Source of the DNA: Massilia antarctica
GTDB taxonomy: Bacteria > Pseudomonadota > Gammaproteobacteria > Burkholderiales > Burkholderiaceae_D
NCBI RefSeq assembly: GCF_015689335.1
Contig: NZ_CP065053.1
Coordinates: 2,232,001-2,296,000, forward strand
Length of the DNA: 64,000 nucleotides
Reading direction: 5' to 3'
Under the pieces are notes generated by a model. It was given only the letters and a program-made list of their open reading frames with translations, ran no database searches and was not told where the DNA came from. Below, piece after piece: positions 46,518-57,858 of this stretch (position 1 is the stretch's first letter; each line of letters opens with the position of its first letter). Both the position numbers and the translations under genes were made by a program.

Positions 46518-47138
46518 ATGGAACTCAAGCTTCTGAATGAGCAAGGTCAAGCAGGTTCGAACGTCGCCGCAGCCGATACCGTTTTCGGTCGTGACTACAA
46601 CGAAGCCCTGATCCACCAGATCGTCGTCGCTTACGCTGCCAACGCACGTAGCGGTAACCGCAAGCAGAAAGATCGTGAAGAAGTTCACCACACGACCAAG
46701 AAGCCATGGCGCCAAAAAGGTACCGGCCGCGCGCGCGCTGGTATGTCGTCCTCGCCACTGTGGCGCGGCGGCGGTCGGATTTTCCCGAACTCGCCTGACG
46801 AAAACTTCACCCACAAAGTGAACAAGAAGATGTACCGCGCAGGTATCTGCTCGATCTTGTCGCAACTGGCACGCGAAGAGCGTCTGGTCGTGGTCGAAGG
46901 CATCAACCTGGATGCGCCAAAGACCAAGCTGCTGTCGCAAAAGCTGCAGGGCATGGGCCTGGAATCGGTCATGATCATCACCGACAAGCTCGAAGAAAAC
47001 CTGCTGTTGGCATCGCGTAACCTGCCGCACGTGCTGGTTGTCGAGCCGAAGCACGCTGATCCGATGTCGCTGGTGTTCTACAAAAAAATCGTGGTCACCA
47101 AAGCAGCACTGGCCATGATCGAGGAGATGTTCGCATGA
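46518..47138 (+). CDS. rplD: 50S ribosomal protein L4
   Basis: A 206-residue exit-tunnel protein, [11 protein letters not shown], with the extended loop [25 protein letters not shown]4 is the autogenous repressor of the S10 operon in E. coli, acting at a leader in front of rpsJ. With rpsJ separated from rplC here, that control cannot cover both, unless a site exists upstream of rplC. Starts 2 bases after rplC stop. Confidence 0.98.
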   Translation: MELKLLNEQGQAGSNVAAADTVFGRDYNEALIHQIVVAYAANARSGNRKQKDREEVHHTTKKPWRQKGTGRARAGMSSSPLWRGGGRIFPNSPDENFTHKVNKKMYRAGICSILSQLAREERLVVVEGINLDAPKTKLLSQKLQGMGLESVMIITDKLEENLLLASRNLPHVLVVEPKHADPMSLVFYKKIVVTKAALAMIEEMFA

Positions 47139-47452
47139 GCGGCGTAATCAAATTTTCCGAAGAGCGCCTGATGAAGGTGCTCCAGGCGCCAGTCATTTCC
47201 GAGAAGGCCACCATGGTCGCGGAAAAGAACGAGCAGATCGTGTTCCGCGTATTGCCGGATGCGACCAAGCCTGAAATCAAGGCAGCCGTTGAACTGTTGT
47301 TCAAGGTTGAAGTGCTGTCGGTGCAGACAGCCAATCGCGAAGGTAAGCAAAAGCGCTCGGGCCGTTTCAATGGCCGTCGCAACCATACCAAGCGTGCTTT
47401 CGTGTGCCTGAAGCCTGGCCAGGAAATCAACTTCTCCGAGGAGGCTAAATAA
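47135..47452 (+). CDS. rplW: 50S ribosomal protein L23
   Basis: A 105-residue exit-site protein that docks trigger factor and [26 protein letters not shown] and [18 protein letters not shown] are typical. The ATG overlaps the rplD stop by 4 bases; its stop overlaps the rplB start by 1 base. Confidence 0.98.
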   Translation: MSGVIKFSEERLMKVLQAPVISEKATMVAEKNEQIVFRVLPDATKPEIKAAVELLFKVEVLSVQTANREGKQKRSGRFNGRRNHTKRAFVCLKPGQEINFSEEAK

Positions 47453-48279
47453 TGGCACTCGTAAAGATGAAACCAACCTCACCAGGCCGTCGCGGCATGG
47501 TGAAGGTTGTGAACCCGGACCTGTACAAAGGTCGTCCGTTCGCAGCCCTGGTTGAAAAGAAATCGAAAACTGCCGGCCGTAACAACAACGGTCACATCAC
47601 CACCCGCCACATCGGCGGTGGTCATAAGCAGCACTATCGCCTGATCGACTTCAAGCGTCAGAAGGATGGCATTCCGGCAAAGGTCGAGCGTATCGAATAC
47701 GATCCAAACCGTACCGCGAATATCGCCCTGCTGTGCTACGCCGACGGCGAGCGCCAGTACATCATCGCAACCAAGGGCATGTCCGTTGGCGATTCGGTGA
47801 TGAACGGTTCGGAAGCACCGATCAAGTCGGGCAACTGCCTGCCTATCCGTAACATCCCAGTCGGCACCGTGATGCATTGCGTCGAGATGCTGCCAGGTAA
47901 AGGTGCCCAGATGGCACGTACCGCCGGCGCTGGTGTTGTTCTGATGGCGCGCGAAGGTACCTACGCTCAAGTGCGTCTGCGCTCGGGTGAAGTGCGCCGC
48001 GTGCACATCGAATGCCGTGCAACGGTTGGCGAAGTCGGTAATGCCGAGCACAGCCTGCGCAAGATCGGTAAAGCTGGCGCGATGCGCTGGCGCGGTGTTC
48101 GTCCTACCGTTCGCGGTGTGGTCATGAACCCGGTCGATCACCCGCACGGTGGTGGTGAAGGTAAAACCGCAGCTGGTCGTCATCCAGTGTCGCCTTGGGG
48201 CCAACAGACGAAGGGTAAGAAGACGCGCCGTAACAAGCGTACGACTTCGATGATCGTCTCGCGCCGCGGCAAGAAATAA
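47452..48279 (+). CDS. rplB: 50S ribosomal protein L2
   Basis: A 275-residue protein near the peptidyl-transferase centre. [21 protein letters not shown] and the C-terminal [17 protein letters not shown] (with the conserved His) are intact. Translationally coupled to rplW. Confidence 0.98.
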   Translation: MALVKMKPTSPGRRGMVKVVNPDLYKGRPFAALVEKKSKTAGRNNNGHITTRHIGGGHKQHYRLIDFKRQKDGIPAKVERIEYDPNRTANIALLCYADGERQYIIATKGMSVGDSVMNGSEAPIKSGNCLPIRNIPVGTVMHCVEMLPGKGAQMARTAGAGVVLMAREGTYAQVRLRSGEVRRVHIECRATVGEVGNAEHSLRKIGKAGAMRWRGVRPTVRGVVMNPVDHPHGGGEGKTAAGRHPVSPWGQQTKGKKTRRNKRTTSMIVSRRGKK

Positions 48280-48288
48280 GGATAAGAC

Positions 48289-48564
48289 ATGACACGTTCA
48301 TTGAAAAAAGGGCCGTTTATCGACGCCCACCTGGTGAAAAAAGTCGAAACCGCGCAAGCGAACAAAGACAAAAAGCCAGTCAAAACCTGGTCGCGCCGTT
48401 CGACGATCTCGCCAGACTTCATCGGCCTGACGATCGCAGTGCATAACGGCAAGCTGCACGTGCCGGTATACATCTCCGAGAACATGGTTGGTCACAAGCT
48501 CGGCGAATTCGCACTGACCCGTACGTTCAAGGGCCATGCCGCTGACAAGAAGGCGAAGAAATAA
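48289..48564 (+). CDS. rpsS: 30S ribosomal protein S19
   Basis: A 91-residue head protein, [20 protein letters not shown], ending [10 protein letters not shown]. Its stop overlaps the rplV ATG by one base (TAATG). Confidence 0.98.
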   Translation: MTRSLKKGPFIDAHLVKKVETAQANKDKKPVKTWSRRSTISPDFIGLTIAVHNGKLHVPVYISENMVGHKLGEFALTRTFKGHAADKKAKK

Positions 48565-48893
48565 TGGAAACCAAAGCTATCCTCAAAGGTGTGCGCCTGT
48601 CCGACCAAAAAGGTCGTCTGGTTGCCGATCTGATCCGTGGCAAGAAGGTTGATGCAGCACTCAACATCTTGCAGTTCAGCCCGAAAAAAGGTGCAACCAT
48701 CATCAAGAAGGTTCTGGAGTCCGCCATCGCGAACGCCGAGCACAATGATGGCGCTGACATCGACGAGCTGAAGGTCGTCCAGATCTACGTTGAAAAGGGT
48801 CCTATCCTGAAGCGCTTTACTGCACGCGCTAAAGGCCGGGGTGATCGCATCTCAAAACAATCCTGTCACATCTACGTGACTGTCGGCAACTAA
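48564..48893 (+). CDS. rplV: 50S ribosomal protein L22
   Basis: A 109-residue tunnel protein, [20 protein letters not shown], with the loop [20 protein letters not shown] that lines the exit tunnel. Coupled to rpsS by a one-base overlap. Confidence 0.98.
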   Translation: METKAILKGVRLSDQKGRLVADLIRGKKVDAALNILQFSPKKGATIIKKVLESAIANAEHNDGADIDELKVVQIYVEKGPILKRFTARAKGRGDRISKQSCHIYVTVGN

Positions 48894-48902
48894 GGGGTCA
48901 CG

Positions 48903-49751
48903 ATGGGACAGAAGATTCATCCAACAGGCTTTCGCCTGTCAGTAACCCGTAACTGGGCATCGCGTTGGTACGCGGGCAATGGTAACTTTGCCCAAATGCT
49001 CAACGAAGATCTCAAGGCACGTGCGTTCCTGAAAAAGAAACTGAAGAACGCTTCGGTTGGCCGCATCGTCATCGAGCGTCCTGCCAAGAACGCGCGCTTC
49101 ACGATCTACAGCTCGCGTCCAGGCGTGGTCATTGGTAAAAAAGGCGAAGACATCGAAGTACTGAAGTCGGCGCTGACCAAGATCATGGGTGTTCCTGTGC
49201 ACGTGAACATCGAAGAAATCCGCAAGCCGGAAATCGACTCGCAGCTGATCGCCGATTCGATCTCGCAGCAGCTGGAAAAGCGGATCATGTTCCGCCGCGC
49301 CATGAAGCGCGCGATGCAAAACGCCATGCGTCTGGGTGCCCTGGGCATCAAGATCATGTCGTCGGGCCGCTTGAACGGTATCGAAATCGCCCGTAAAGAG
49401 TGGTATCGCGAAGGCCGCGTGCCTCTGCACACCCTGCGCGCCGATATCGACTACGGTACCAGCGAAGCAGCAACGACCTACGGCATCATCGGCGTCAAGG
49501 TCTGGGTATACAAAGGTGACCGCGCGCCAAATGGCGATGCACCAGTCATCGATACCCCGGCTGACGAGAAGAAGAGCCGCGGTCCGCGCCGTGACGATGG
49601 CAAGCCAGCAGGCCGTCCGCGTCCAGCCGGTGCTCCAGGCCGTCCAGGTTCAACCCCAACTGGCGCTCCAGTCGTCCGTGCTCGTCCTGCAGTCGCAGTG
49701 AAGAAGCCGGAAGCGGCTGCTGCTGCACCAGCTGAGAAAGCAGGAGAATAA
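48903..49751 (+). CDS. rpsC: 30S ribosomal protein S3 with a long C-terminal tail
   Basis: A 282-residue protein starting [18 protein letters not shown], with the KH domain ([18 protein letters not shown]) and the usual C-terminal domain through about residue 215. About 60 residues of low-complexity tail rich in Pro, Ala, Arg and Gly follow ([19 protein letters not shown]). E. coli S3 has 233 residues, so this is an extension of about 49 residues. Such tails occur in relatives. Confidence 0.97.
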   Translation: MGQKIHPTGFRLSVTRNWASRWYAGNGNFAQMLNEDLKARAFLKKKLKNASVGRIVIERPAKNARFTIYSSRPGVVIGKKGEDIEVLKSALTKIMGVPVHVNIEEIRKPEIDSQLIADSISQQLEKRIMFRRAMKRAMQNAMRLGALGIKIMSSGRLNGIEIARKEWYREGRVPLHTLRADIDYGTSEAATTYGIIGVKVWVYKGDRAPNGDAPVIDTPADEKKSRGPRRDDGKPAGRPRPAGAPGRPGSTPTGAPVVRARPAVAVKKPEAAAAAPAEKAGE

Positions 49752-49753
49752 TC

Positions 49754-50173
49754 ATGCTGCAACCAGCACGCAGGAAGTATCGTAAAGAGCAGAAAGGCCG
49801 TAACACCGGCATTTCGCACACCCGCGGCACCGCTGTCTCGTTCGGTGAATTCGGTCTGAAGGCAGTTGCCCGCGGCCGTATCACAGCACGTCAGATCGAA
49901 GCAGCTCGTCGTGCCATGACCCGTCACATCAAGCGCGGTGGTCGTATTTGGATCCGTATTTTCCCGGACAAGCCAATTTCGAACAAGCCAGCTGAAGTCC
50001 GTATGGGTAACGGTAAAGGTAACCCGGAGTACTACGTCGCTGAAATTCAGCCAGGCAAGGTACTGTACGAAATGGACGGCGTCGATGAGACGCTGGCCCG
50101 GGAAGCGTTCCGTCTGGCCGCCGCCAAACTGCCACTGGCGACGACGTTTGTCATCCGCCAAGTCGGCCAATAA
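49754..50173 (+). CDS. rplP: 50S ribosomal protein L16
   Basis: A 139-residue protein at the central protuberance and A-site, [19 protein letters not shown]. The arginine in [18 protein letters not shown] region is conserved. Starts 2 bases after rpsC. Confidence 0.98.
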   Translation: MLQPARRKYRKEQKGRNTGISHTRGTAVSFGEFGLKAVARGRITARQIEAARRAMTRHIKRGGRIWIRIFPDKPISNKPAEVRMGNGKGNPEYYVAEIQPGKVLYEMDGVDETLAREAFRLAAAKLPLATTFVIRQVGQ

Positions 50174-50185
50174 AAGGAGTCGTAT

Positions 50186-50377
50186 ATGAAAGCAACAGAA
50201 CTCCGCGGCAAAGACCAGGCAGCTCTTCAGAAAGAGCTGAATGATTTGTTGAAGGCACAGTTCGGCATGCGCATGCAAATCGCTACGCAACAGCTGAGCA
50301 ACACTTCGCAACTCAAGAAGGTACGCCGCGACATCGCGCGTGTGAAGACTGTTATGAACTCGAAGGAAGCCAAATGA
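50186..50377 (+). CDS. rpmC: 50S ribosomal protein L29
   Basis: A 63-residue two-helix protein near the exit tunnel ([20 protein letters not shown]). An AAGGAG ribosome-binding site precedes it, and the stop overlaps the rpsQ start (ATGA). Confidence 0.97.
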   Translation: MKATELRGKDQAALQKELNDLLKAQFGMRMQIATQQLSNTSQLKKVRRDIARVKTVMNSKEAK

Positions 50378-50646
50378 CCGAAACTACTAAAGTCGCCCTG
50401 AAGCGCACCTTGGTCGGTAAAGTGGTTTCCGACAAGATGGACAAGACTGTTACCGTCCTGATCGAGCGTCACGTCAAGCACCCTTTGTACGGCAAGATCA
50501 TCATGCGTTCGAACAAGTATCACGCGCATGACGAGACCAACTCGGTCAAGACCGGCGATACGGTCGAGATTCAAGAAGGTCGTCCGATCTCGAAGACCAA
50601 AGCTTGGACCGTAACTCGTGTTGTGCAAGCAGCGCAAGTGATCTAA
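50374..50646 (+). CDS. rpsQ: 30S ribosomal protein S17
   Basis: A 90-residue OB-fold protein ([42 protein letters not shown]). The last gene of the S10 operon; a 330-base gap follows. Confidence 0.97.
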   Translation: MTETTKVALKRTLVGKVVSDKMDKTVTVLIERHVKHPLYGKIIMRSNKYHAHDETNSVKTGDTVEIQEGRPISKTKAWTVTRVVQAAQVI

Positions 50647-50976
50647 GAGCTAAAGACGGAGGGACGGTCCAGGCGCAAGCGGGGCGGTTCTTCCAGTAAG
50701 ACCAGTAGTGCCGGATGGGGGTGTTGCACATTTGTCGTGCAGCAGCCAGCTTCCGGATAAAAGTTCTTGCGGGCCCGCCAGTATTATGTGATACTAGCGG
50801 GCTTCGTTCATGTAACGCCGCATTATTAGTCACCCCGGTGGCGCGGCCTGCAACGAAAGTTTTTGGAAAGTCCATCACCCAATCAATCGACCCAGCAGGG
50901 GAGGTTGGCGGGACCAAGACTGACCGCAGGCCCACATTGTGGGGATTCTTCGGCTTAAGTTGGGAAAGAGAATACT
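50647..50976 (+). other. Intergenic leader between rpsQ and rplN
   Basis: 330 bases without a gene. It holds a hairpin at 50773-50802 (entry below), no perfect promoter, and possible weak hexamers (TTGTCG and a GATAA near 50733-50760). I infer that the spc operon starts here, possibly with its own promoter. Confidence 0.5.
50773..50802 (+). terminator. Attenuator-like hairpin at the S10/spc boundary
   Basis: GCCCGC (50773-50778) pairs with GCGGGC (50797-50802), extended by AGTAT/ATACT across one mismatch. A short T-containing stretch (TTCGTTCATG) follows. It may terminate part of the S10-operon transcripts. Confidence 0.55.
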
Positions 50977-51345
50977 ATGATTCAAACTGAAAGCCGGCTC
51001 GAAGTAGCCGACAATACCGGTGCCAAGGAAGTCATGTGCATCAAGGTATTGGGCGGTTCCAAGCGCCGTTATGCTGGCATCGGTGACGTGATCAAGGTAA
51101 CCGTTAAGGTTGCTGCGCCACGCGGCCGTGTCAAAAAAGGTGAAATTTATAACGCTGTGGTTGTGCGTACCGCTAAAGGTGTGCGCCGCCAAGACGGCTC
51201 CCTGGTGAAGTTCGACGGCAATGCTGCCGTTTTGCTCAACGCCAAGCTCGAGCCGATCGGTACCCGTATTTTTGGACCAGTCACGCGCGAACTGCGCACT
51301 GAAAAGTTCATGAAGATCGTGTCCCTGGCACCTGAAGTCCTGTAA
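50977..51345 (+). CDS. rplN: 50S ribosomal protein L14
   Basis: A 122-residue protein, [27 protein letters not shown], bridging the subunits. First gene of the spc block after the leader. Confidence 0.98.
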   Translation: MIQTESRLEVADNTGAKEVMCIKVLGGSKRRYAGIGDVIKVTVKVAAPRGRVKKGEIYNAVVVRTAKGVRRQDGSLVKFDGNAAVLLNAKLEPIGTRIFGPVTRELRTEKFMKIVSLAPEVL

Positions 51346-51354
51346 GGAGTCGTA

Positions 51355-51669
51355 ATGGATAAGATTCGTAAAAACGACGAAGTCATCGTTCTGACCGGGA
51401 AAGACAAGGGCAAGCGCGGTATCGTTCAGCAGCGTATCGATGCTGAGCATGTCGTGGTTGAAGGCATCAACGTCGCTAAAAAAGCGACCAAGCCGAACCC
51501 AATGACCGGTGTAACTGGTGGTATCGTCGACAAGACAATGCCGATTCACGTGTCCAACGTTGCATTGTTCAATGCAGCGACTGGCAAGGCAGACCGCGTG
51601 GGCTTTAAAATCGTAGACGAGAAAAAAGTCCGCGTTTTCAAGTCCTCCGGCGAAGTAGTGAAGGTTTAA
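51355..51669 (+). CDS. rplX: 50S ribosomal protein L24
   Basis: A 104-residue assembly initiator with the KOW motif ([17 protein letters not shown]). AAGGAG upstream. Confidence 0.98.
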   Translation: MDKIRKNDEVIVLTGKDKGKRGIVQQRIDAEHVVVEGINVAKKATKPNPMTGVTGGIVDKTMPIHVSNVALFNAATGKADRVGFKIVDEKKVRVFKSSGEVVKV

Positions 51670-51675
51670 GACATC

Positions 51676-52215
51676 ATGGCCCGTCTCCAAGCATTTTATA
51701 AAGATAAGGTCGTTGCCGACCTGGTCGCCAAATTTGGCTACAAATCGGCAATGGAAGTCCCGCGCCTGACCAAGATCACCCTGAACATGGGTGTGGGTGA
51801 AGCCATCGCCGACAAGAAGGTTCTCGAGCACGCTGTCGCCGATCTGACCAAGATCGCCGGCCAGAAGCCAGTGACCACCAAGTCGCGCAAGGCAATCGCG
51901 GGTTTCAAAATCCGTGAAGGCTATCCAATCGGTACCATGGTCACCCTGCGCGGTGCCCGTATGTACGAATTCCTGGATCGCTTCATCACCGTGGCCCTGC
52001 CGCGCGTGCGTGACTTCCGTGGTGTCAATGGCCGTTCGTTCGATGGCCGTGGTAACTACAACATCGGTGTCAAGGAACAGATCATTTTCCCTGAAATCGA
52101 GTACGACAAGATTGACGCGTTGCGCGGTATGAATATCAGCATCACGACAACCGCTAAGACCGACGACGAAGCGAAAGCTCTGCTCGCCGCCTTTAAATTT
52201 CCGTTCAGAAACTGA
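51676..52215 (+). CDS. rplE: 50S ribosomal protein L5
   Basis: A 179-residue 5S-rRNA-binding protein, [24 protein letters not shown] (shown in part), with conserved [19 protein letters not shown]. Six bases after rplX. Confidence 0.98.
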   Translation: MARLQAFYKDKVVADLVAKFGYKSAMEVPRLTKITLNMGVGEAIADKKVLEHAVADLTKIAGQKPVTTKSRKAIAGFKIREGYPIGTMVTLRGARMYEFLDRFITVALPRVRDFRGVNGRSFDGRGNYNIGVKEQIIFPEIEYDKIDALRGMNISITTTAKTDDEAKALLAAFKFPFRN

Positions 52216-52219
52216 GATC

Positions 52220-52525
52220 ATGGCAAAACTAGCACTGATTAACCGCGAACAGAAGCGTGCAGACCTGGTGGAGAAATTCGCCCCGAAGCGTGCCGCTCTG
52301 AAAGCCATCATCGACGACCAGTCTAAGTCGGAAGAAGAGCGCTATGAAGCCCGTCTGAAGTTGCAGGCATTGCCGCGCAACTCGGCCCCGACCCGCCAGC
52401 GTAACCGCTGCGCCGTGACCGGCCGTCCACGTGGCACATTCCGTAAATTCGGTCTGGCCCGTATCAAGCTCCGTGAATTTGCCATGCGTGGTGAGATTCC
52501 GGGTATGACTAAAGCAAGCTGGTAA
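52220..52525 (+). CDS. rpsN: 30S ribosomal protein S14
   Basis: A 101-residue, zinc-free (long) form, [40 protein letters not shown]. Only one cysteine, so no zinc ribbon. Overlap-free, 4 bases after rplE. Confidence 0.98.
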   Translation: MAKLALINREQKRADLVEKFAPKRAALKAIIDDQSKSEEERYEARLKLQALPRNSAPTRQRNRCAVTGRPRGTFRKFGLARIKLREFAMRGEIPGMTKASW

Positions 52526-52539
52526 TAGGAGAATATGCA

Positions 52540-52935
52540 ATGAGTATGAGCGATCCTATCGCCGATATGCTGACCCGCATTCGCAACGCACAAGGTGTCC
52601 AAAAAACGACCGTGGCCATGCCATCGTCGAAAGTTAAAGTAGCGATTGCTGTCGTCCTCAAGGACGAGGGTTACATTGAAGATTTCGCCGTCACCGCAGC
52701 TGGTGGCAAGGCGGAACTGAAGATCGGTTTGAAGTATTACGTTGGCCGTCCCGTCATCGAGCGTTTAGAGCGTGTGTCCCGTCCGGGCCTGCGCGTCTAC
52801 AAAGGCAAAGATGACATCCCTACCGTGATGAATGGCCTGGGTGTGGCGATCGTGTCGACCCCGCAAGGCGTCATGACGGACCGCAAAGCACGCGCCACCG
52901 GTGTCGGCGGCGAAGTTATTTGCTACGTGGCTTAA
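52540..52935 (+). CDS. rpsH: 30S ribosomal protein S8
   Basis: A 131-residue protein beginning [19 protein letters not shown]8 is the known autogenous regulator of the spc operon, acting near rplE in E. coli. Confidence 0.98.
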   Translation: MSMSDPIADMLTRIRNAQGVQKTTVAMPSSKVKVAIAVVLKDEGYIEDFAVTAAGGKAELKIGLKYYVGRPVIERLERVSRPGLRVYKGKDDIPTVMNGLGVAIVSTPQGVMTDRKARATGVGGEVICYVA

Positions 52936-52947
52936 GGAGTATCGACA

Positions 52948-53481
52948 ATGTCCCGAGTAGCTAAAATGCCGATCGCTGTCCCAGCTGGCGCCGATGTGGC
53001 GATCACTGCAGCAGCGATCACCGTCAAGGGCCCGTTGGGCACCATGACCCAGGCCCTGAACGGCTTGGTAAAAGTAGAAAACAAAGATGGCACGCTGAGC
53101 TTCGACGTCGTCGATGACAGCCGTGAGTCGAACGCGATGTCCGGCACCTTGCGTGCCCTGGTCAACAATATGGTGACCGGCGTGACCAAAGGCTTCGAGA
53201 AGAAGCTGTCCCTGGTCGGCGTGGGCTACAAAGCCCAAGCCGCCGGCGACAAGCTCAATCTGTCGCTGGGTTTCTCGCACCCTGTTGTGCACTCGATGCC
53301 AGCAGGCGTGACTTGCGCCACCCCAACCCCGACCGAAATCATCATCAAGGGTATCGATCGTCAACAGGTTGGTCAGGTCGCTGCAGAAGTGCGCGCTTAC
53401 CGCTCCCCTGAGCCTTATAAAGGCAAGGGCGTCCGCTATGTGGACGAAGTGGTTAAGCTTAAAGAAACCAAGAAGAAATAA
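52948..53481 (+). CDS. rplF: 50S ribosomal protein L6
   Basis: A 177-residue two-domain protein near the factor-binding site ([34 protein letters not shown]). AAGGAG precedes. Confidence 0.98.
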   Translation: MSRVAKMPIAVPAGADVAITAAAITVKGPLGTMTQALNGLVKVENKDGTLSFDVVDDSRESNAMSGTLRALVNNMVTGVTKGFEKKLSLVGVGYKAQAAGDKLNLSLGFSHPVVHSMPAGVTCATPTPTEIIIKGIDRQQVGQVAAEVRAYRSPEPYKGKGVRYVDEVVKLKETKKK

Positions 53482-53492
53482 TAGGGCTGACC

Positions 53493-53855
53493 ATGGACAA
53501 GAAAGAATCACGTCTGCGTCGTGGACGCCAGACCCGCATCAAGATCGCGGAACTGAAAGTAAATCGTCTGTCGGTACATCGTACCAACCAGCACATTTAC
53601 GCCAACCTGATCAGCCCGGACGCGAAAATCCTGGTCTCGGCGTCCACCGCCGAAGCCGAAGTTCGCGCCGAGCTGGCAGGCAAGTCCGGCAAGGGTGGCA
53701 ATGCCGCCGCTGCCGCACTGATTGGCAAGCGCGTCGCCGAGAAAGCACTGAAAGCAGGGATTACCGAAGTTGCGTTCGACCGCTCCGGTTTCCGTTACCA
53801 CGGCCGTGTGAAGGCGTTGGCAGAAGCCGCGCGTGAAGCCGGTCTGAAGTTCTAA
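53493..53855 (+). CDS. rplR: 50S ribosomal protein L18
   Basis: A 120-residue 5S-rRNA-binding protein ([41 protein letters not shown]). Confidence 0.98.
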   Translation: MDKKESRLRRGRQTRIKIAELKVNRLSVHRTNQHIYANLISPDAKILVSASTAEAEVRAELAGKSGKGGNAAAAALIGKRVAEKALKAGITEVAFDRSGFRYHGRVKALAEAAREAGLKF

Positions 53856-53867
53856 GGAAGAATCGTC

Positions 53868-54386
53868 ATGGCAAAAATGCAAGCGAAAATGCAAAGCGAC
53901 AAGCCGGATGATGGCATGCGCGAAAAGATGATCGCGATCAACCGCGTGACCAAAGTGGTCAAGGGTGGTCGTATCATGGGTTTTGCAGCACTGACCGTTG
54001 TGGGCGACGGCGATGGCCGTATCGGCATGGGCAAGGGCAAATCGAAAGAAGTGCCAGTGGGCGTGCAGAAGGCAATGGAAGAAGCCCGTCGTAACCTGAT
54101 CAAGGTTCCTCTGAAGAACGGTACTTTGCACCACACAGTAACCGGCCGTCACGGCGCATCGAAAGTAATGATGATGCCTGCCAAGCCTGGTACCGGCGTC
54201 ATCGCTGGTGGCGCAATGCGCGCTATCTTCGAAGTCATGGGCGTAACCGATGTCGTGGCGAAATCCACGGGCTCGTCGAACCCATACAACCTGGTCCGCG
54301 CTACCCTGGACGGTCTGTCGAAAATGAGTACTGCTTCCGATATCGCTGCTAAACGCGGCAAGTCGGTTGAAGACATTCTGGCTTAA
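53868..54386 (+). CDS. rpsE: 30S ribosomal protein S5
   Basis: A 172-residue fidelity protein. [18 protein letters not shown] and [19 protein letters not shown] (spectinomycin loop nearby) are conserved, with no resistance change evident. Confidence 0.98.
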   Translation: MAKMQAKMQSDKPDDGMREKMIAINRVTKVVKGGRIMGFAALTVVGDGDGRIGMGKGKSKEVPVGVQKAMEEARRNLIKVPLKNGTLHHTVTGRHGASKVMMMPAKPGTGVIAGGAMRAIFEVMGVTDVVAKSTGSSNPYNLVRATLDGLSKMSTASDIAAKRGKSVEDILA

Positions 54387-54396
54387 GGCGGACAAA

Positions 54397-54585
54397 ATGA
54401 CACAAGCTACCAAAACAGTCAAAGTTCAGTTGGTCATGGGCCTGATCGGCACGCGCGAATCGCATCGCGCTACCGTTCGCGGCCTGGGTCTGCGTAGGGT
54501 CAACTCGGTTTCCGAGCTGGAAGACACCCCTTCGGTGCGCGGCATGATCAACAAAGTTTCGTACCTCGTTAAAGTTGTTTCGTAA
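54397..54585 (+). CDS. rpmD: 50S ribosomal protein L30
   Basis: A 62-residue protein starting [18 protein letters not shown] at ATG 54397, with the L30 signature [15 protein letters not shown]. Confidence 0.97.
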   Translation: MTQATKTVKVQLVMGLIGTRESHRATVRGLGLRRVNSVSELEDTPSVRGMINKVSYLVKVVS

Positions 54586-54613
54586 GCCTTCGGGCTTATG
54601 AACGGAGAAAACA

Positions 54614-55045
54614 ATGGAATTGAATACAATTCAACCAGCTGAAGGCGCCAAGCATTACAAGCGCCGCGTAGGCCGTGGTATTGGTTCGGGCATCGGTAAA
54701 ACCGCTGGCCGTGGCCACAAAGGTCAAAAGTCGCGTTCGGGCGGTTTCCACAAGGTCGGCTTCGAAGGCGGTCAGATGCCTCTGCAGCGCCGTTTGCCTA
54801 AGCGTGGTTTCAAGTCGCTCAATGCAACGTTCAAGGCTGAAGTGCGTCTGTCCGACCTGAACAACCTGGCGGTCGGCGATGTCGACATCCTGGTGCTCAA
54901 GCAAGCAGGCGTTCTGCAAGTGCTGGCGCGCGATGTGCGCGTGATCCTGTCCGGCGAGATCACCAAAGCGGTGAACCTCAAGGGCTTGAAAGTAACGGCA
55001 GGCGCGAAAGCGGCCATCGAAGCAGCTGGCGGCACGGTAGCGTAA
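54614..55045 (+). CDS. rplO: 50S ribosomal protein L15
   Basis: A 143-residue protein: [26 protein letters not shown] is cut short here; [20 protein letters not shown] follows. Precedes secY, as in other spc operons. Confidence 0.98.
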   Translation: MELNTIQPAEGAKHYKRRVGRGIGSGIGKTAGRGHKGQKSRSGGFHKVGFEGGQMPLQRRLPKRGFKSLNATFKAEVRLSDLNNLAVGDVDILVLKQAGVLQVLARDVRVILSGEITKAVNLKGLKVTAGAKAAIEAAGGTVA

Positions 55046-55077
55046 GTTGCAGGCTAACAGCTTGATCGGAGCATAAA

Positions 55078-56412
55078 TTGGCGACTAATTCACAACTTGG
55101 TAAAAGTGCAGCGGCCGGTTTCCCCTGGGGCCGGCTCTGGTTTTTGCTCGGCGCTTTGGTCGTGTACCGTCTGGGTGCCCATGTCCCTGTTCCAGGGATC
55201 AACCCAGAGGAACTGGCATCGGCGTTCAGCAGGAATCAAGGCGGCATCCTGGGCATGTTCAACATGTTCTCGGGTGGCGCGCTGCAGCGCGCGGCAGTAT
55301 TCGCACTCGGAATTACGCCGTACATTTCGGCTTCGATCATCATGCAGCTCGCCGGCCTGGCAATTCCGGCCGTCGAGGCATTGAAGAAAGAAGGCGAGTC
55401 CGGGCGCCGCAAGATCACCCAGTACACGCGCTACTTCACGGTGGTGCTGGCACTGTTCCAGGCGACGGCGATTGCCGTGGCATTGGAATCGCAGCCGAAT
55501 CTGGTGATCGAGCCCGGCATGGCGTTCAGGTTCGTGGCGGTGGTATCGCTGTTGACCGGTACGATGTTCCTGATGTGGCTCGGCGAGCAAATCACCGAGC
55601 GTGGTCTGGGCAACGGTATTTCGATCATCATCTTTGCCGGCATTGCCGCTGGCCTGCCTTCGGCGCTGAGCAATCTGTTCTCGCTCGTTTCCAGTGGCGC
55701 TATCGGCAACCTGTCAGCGATTTTCATCGTGATCCTGGTCGGATTCGTTACTTACGGTGTGGTGTTTGTCGAACGTGGCCAGCGCAAGATCCTGGTCAAC
55801 TATGCGAAGCGTCAAGTCGGCAACAAAGTCATGGGCGGCCAAACCAGCCACCTGCCTTTGAAGCTGAACATGGCCGGCGTGATCCCGCCGATCTTCGCAT
55901 CGTCGATCATCTTGTTCCCTGCCACCATCGTGGATTGGTTCACGAAAGGCAAAGACTCGAGCAGCCCAGTGATCGGCTTCCTGAAAGACTTGGCGGCATC
56001 GATGGGGCCAGGCGAGCCTATCCATGCTCTGTTGTATGCAGTGGCAATCGTATTTTTCTGTTTCTTCTATACGGCGCTGGTCTTTAACAGCAAGGAAACA
56101 GCGGATAACCTGAAGAAGAGCGGTGCATTCGTGCCGGGGATTCGTCCCGGCGACCAGACGGCGCGCTATATCGACAAGATCCTGATGCGCTTGACACTGG
56201 CCGGTGCGGTGTACATCACTTTAGTGTGCTTGTTGCCGGAATTTATGCAAGCCCGTTGGAAAGTGCCATTCTACTTTGGCGGTACTTCCCTGTTGATTAT
56301 TGTGGTTGTCACCATGGACTTCATGGCTCAAGTACAAAACTACGTCATGTCGCAGCAATATGAATCGCTGCTGCGCAAGGCAAATTTCAAGGGCGGAATT
56401 CCGACGCGCTAA
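55078..56412 (+). CDS. secY: Protein translocase channel SecY
   Basis: A 444-residue ten-helix channel that exports proteins through the inner membrane. [23 protein letters not shown] is the first helix region in part; GGIPTR ends it. The only in-frame start near the conserved N-terminus is TTG 55078 with GGAG 8 bases upstream, so this gene uses a rare start codon. Confidence 0.97.
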   Translation: MATNSQLGKSAAAGFPWGRLWFLLGALVVYRLGAHVPVPGINPEELASAFSRNQGGILGMFNMFSGGALQRAAVFALGITPYISASIIMQLAGLAIPAVEALKKEGESGRRKITQYTRYFTVVLALFQATAIAVALESQPNLVIEPGMAFRFVAVVSLLTGTMFLMWLGEQITERGLGNGISIIIFAGIAAGLPSALSNLFSLVSSGAIGNLSAIFIVILVGFVTYGVVFVERGQRKILVNYAKRQVGNKVMGGQTSHLPLKLNMAGVIPPIFASSIILFPATIVDWFTKGKDSSSPVIGFLKDLAASMGPGEPIHALLYAVAIVFFCFFYTALVFNSKETADNLKKSGAFVPGIRPGDQTARYIDKILMRLTLAGAVYITLVCLLPEFMQARWKVPFYFGGTSLLIIVVVTMDFMAQVQNYVMSQQYESLLRKANFKGGIPTR

Positions 56413-56448
56413 CCGGCGGTTACCGCGAACCAGGAGTGTACAGACCGA

Positions 56449-56667
56449 ATGGCAAAAGACGACGTCATACAAATGCAGGGCGAGATTCTTGAGAATCTCC
56501 CTAATGCAACGTTTCGAGTAAAGCTGGAAAACGGGCACGTGGTGCTCGGACACATATCGGGTAAAATGCGGATGAACTACATCCGCATCCTGCCCGGCGA
56601 CAAAGTCACGGTGGAGTTGACGCCGTACGACCTGAGCCGGGCCCGCATTGTGTTCCGGACCAAGTAA
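56449..56667 (+). CDS. infA: Translation initiation factor IF-1
   Basis: A 72-residue OB-fold factor ([37 protein letters not shown]). Located between secY and rpmJ, a feature of betaproteobacterial spc/alpha operons. Confidence 0.98.
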   Translation: MAKDDVIQMQGEILENLPNATFRVKLENGHVVLGHISGKMRMNYIRILPGDKVTVELTPYDLSRARIVFRTK

Positions 56668-56704
56668 ATTTAAGTAATCAATCCGAACATAAGAGAGTGC
56701 AAAT

Positions 56705-56818
56705 ATGAAAGTTCTCGCATCAGTCAAGCGGATCTGCCGCAACTGCAAGATCATCAAGCGCAAAGGCGTCGTCCGCGTAATCTGCGTGGAACCGCGTCAC
56801 AAGCAGCGTCAAGGTTAA
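56705..56818 (+). CDS. rpmJ: 50S ribosomal protein L36
   Basis: A 37-residue protein, [20 protein letters not shown] onward, with the zinc ligands Cys11, Cys14, Cys27 and His32, so this is the zinc-binding (C+) form. An AGAGTG ribosome-binding region lies 8 bases upstream. Confidence 0.97.
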   Translation: MKVLASVKRICRNCKIIKRKGVVRVICVEPRHKQRQG

Positions 56819-56845
56819 TTTAACGTTATTTATTGAGGATAACGA

Positions 56846-57211
56846 ATGGCACGTATTGCAGGGGTTAATATCCCCAATCATCAGCACACCGTCATTGGCC
56901 TGACCGCCATTTACGGTGTTGGCCGCCCGCGCGCACAGAAGATCTGCGCACAAACGGGTGTTGCGACCAATAAAAAGGTCAAGGACCTGGACGACAGCGA
57001 ACTGGAAAAACTGCGTGATGCCGTCGGCACTTTCGTAGTCGAAGGCGATCTGCGTCGTGAACTGTCCATGAACATCAAGCGTTTGATGGATCTGGGCTGC
57101 TACCGCGGTATGCGTCACCGTAAGGGTCTGCCTTGCCGCGGCCAGCGTACACGCACCAATGCTCGTACTCGCAAGGGTCCGCGCAAGGCCGCACAATCGC
57201 TTAAGAAATAA
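56846..57211 (+). CDS. rpsM: 30S ribosomal protein S13
   Basis: A 121-residue head protein ([40 protein letters not shown]). Begins the alpha block. Confidence 0.98.
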   Translation: MARIAGVNIPNHQHTVIGLTAIYGVGRPRAQKICAQTGVATNKKVKDLDDSELEKLRDAVGTFVVEGDLRRELSMNIKRLMDLGCYRGMRHRKGLPCRGQRTRTNARTRKGPRKAAQSLKK

Positions 57212-57223
57212 TAGGACAACACC

Positions 57224-57628
57224 ATGGCTAAGCAACAAAGCAGCGCCGCAGCAGCACGCGTTCGCAAAAAAGTTAAAAAGAACGTCGCTGAAGGCATCGC
57301 ACATGTCCACGCATCGTTCAACAACACCATCATCACGATCACCGATCGCCAGGGCAATGCCTTGTCGTGGGCGACGTCCGGCGGTGCTGGCTTCAAGGGT
57401 TCGCGTAAATCGACCCCGTTCGCAGCGCAGGTTGCGGCTGAAGCAGCAGGCAAGGTCGCTGTCGAATGCGGCGTGAAGAACCTCGAAGTGCGTATCAAGG
57501 GCCCAGGTCCTGGTCGTGAATCGGCTGTTCGCGCTTTGAACAACCTGGGTATCAAGATCACCGAAATCCAGGACGTGACGCCAGTGCCGCACAACGGCTG
57601 CCGTCCACCAAAGCGTCGTCGTATCTGA
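57224..57628 (+). CDS. rpsK: 30S ribosomal protein S11
   Basis: A 134-residue platform protein ([37 protein letters not shown] in part). It is followed by 230 bases with a strong -10 element (TATACT, 57716-57721) lacking a clear -35. Confidence 0.98.
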   Translation: MAKQQSSAAAARVRKKVKKNVAEGIAHVHASFNNTIITITDRQGNALSWATSGGAGFKGSRKSTPFAAQVAAEAAGKVAVECGVKNLEVRIKGPGPGRESAVRALNNLGIKITEIQDVTPVPHNGCRPPKRRRI

Positions 57629-57858
57629 TACGGCCCGCTGGCGACCGGAACGCAAGTTTCGGCCGTTCGTTGTAAATTAGTCGTTGATGATCGCCGGCGC
57701 AGTCCCCGAATAGGGTATACTGCCCGGCTGTTGTCGCCTGTCGCGATTTTTTCGCACGGGTTTATTGTCAGCCACCGTCTGGCGCGTTTGCGCACGGACT
57801 AGCGCCTGGCCAGCATCACAGGATGCCGCCGGGGCGTCATTATTCTAAAGGAAACATT

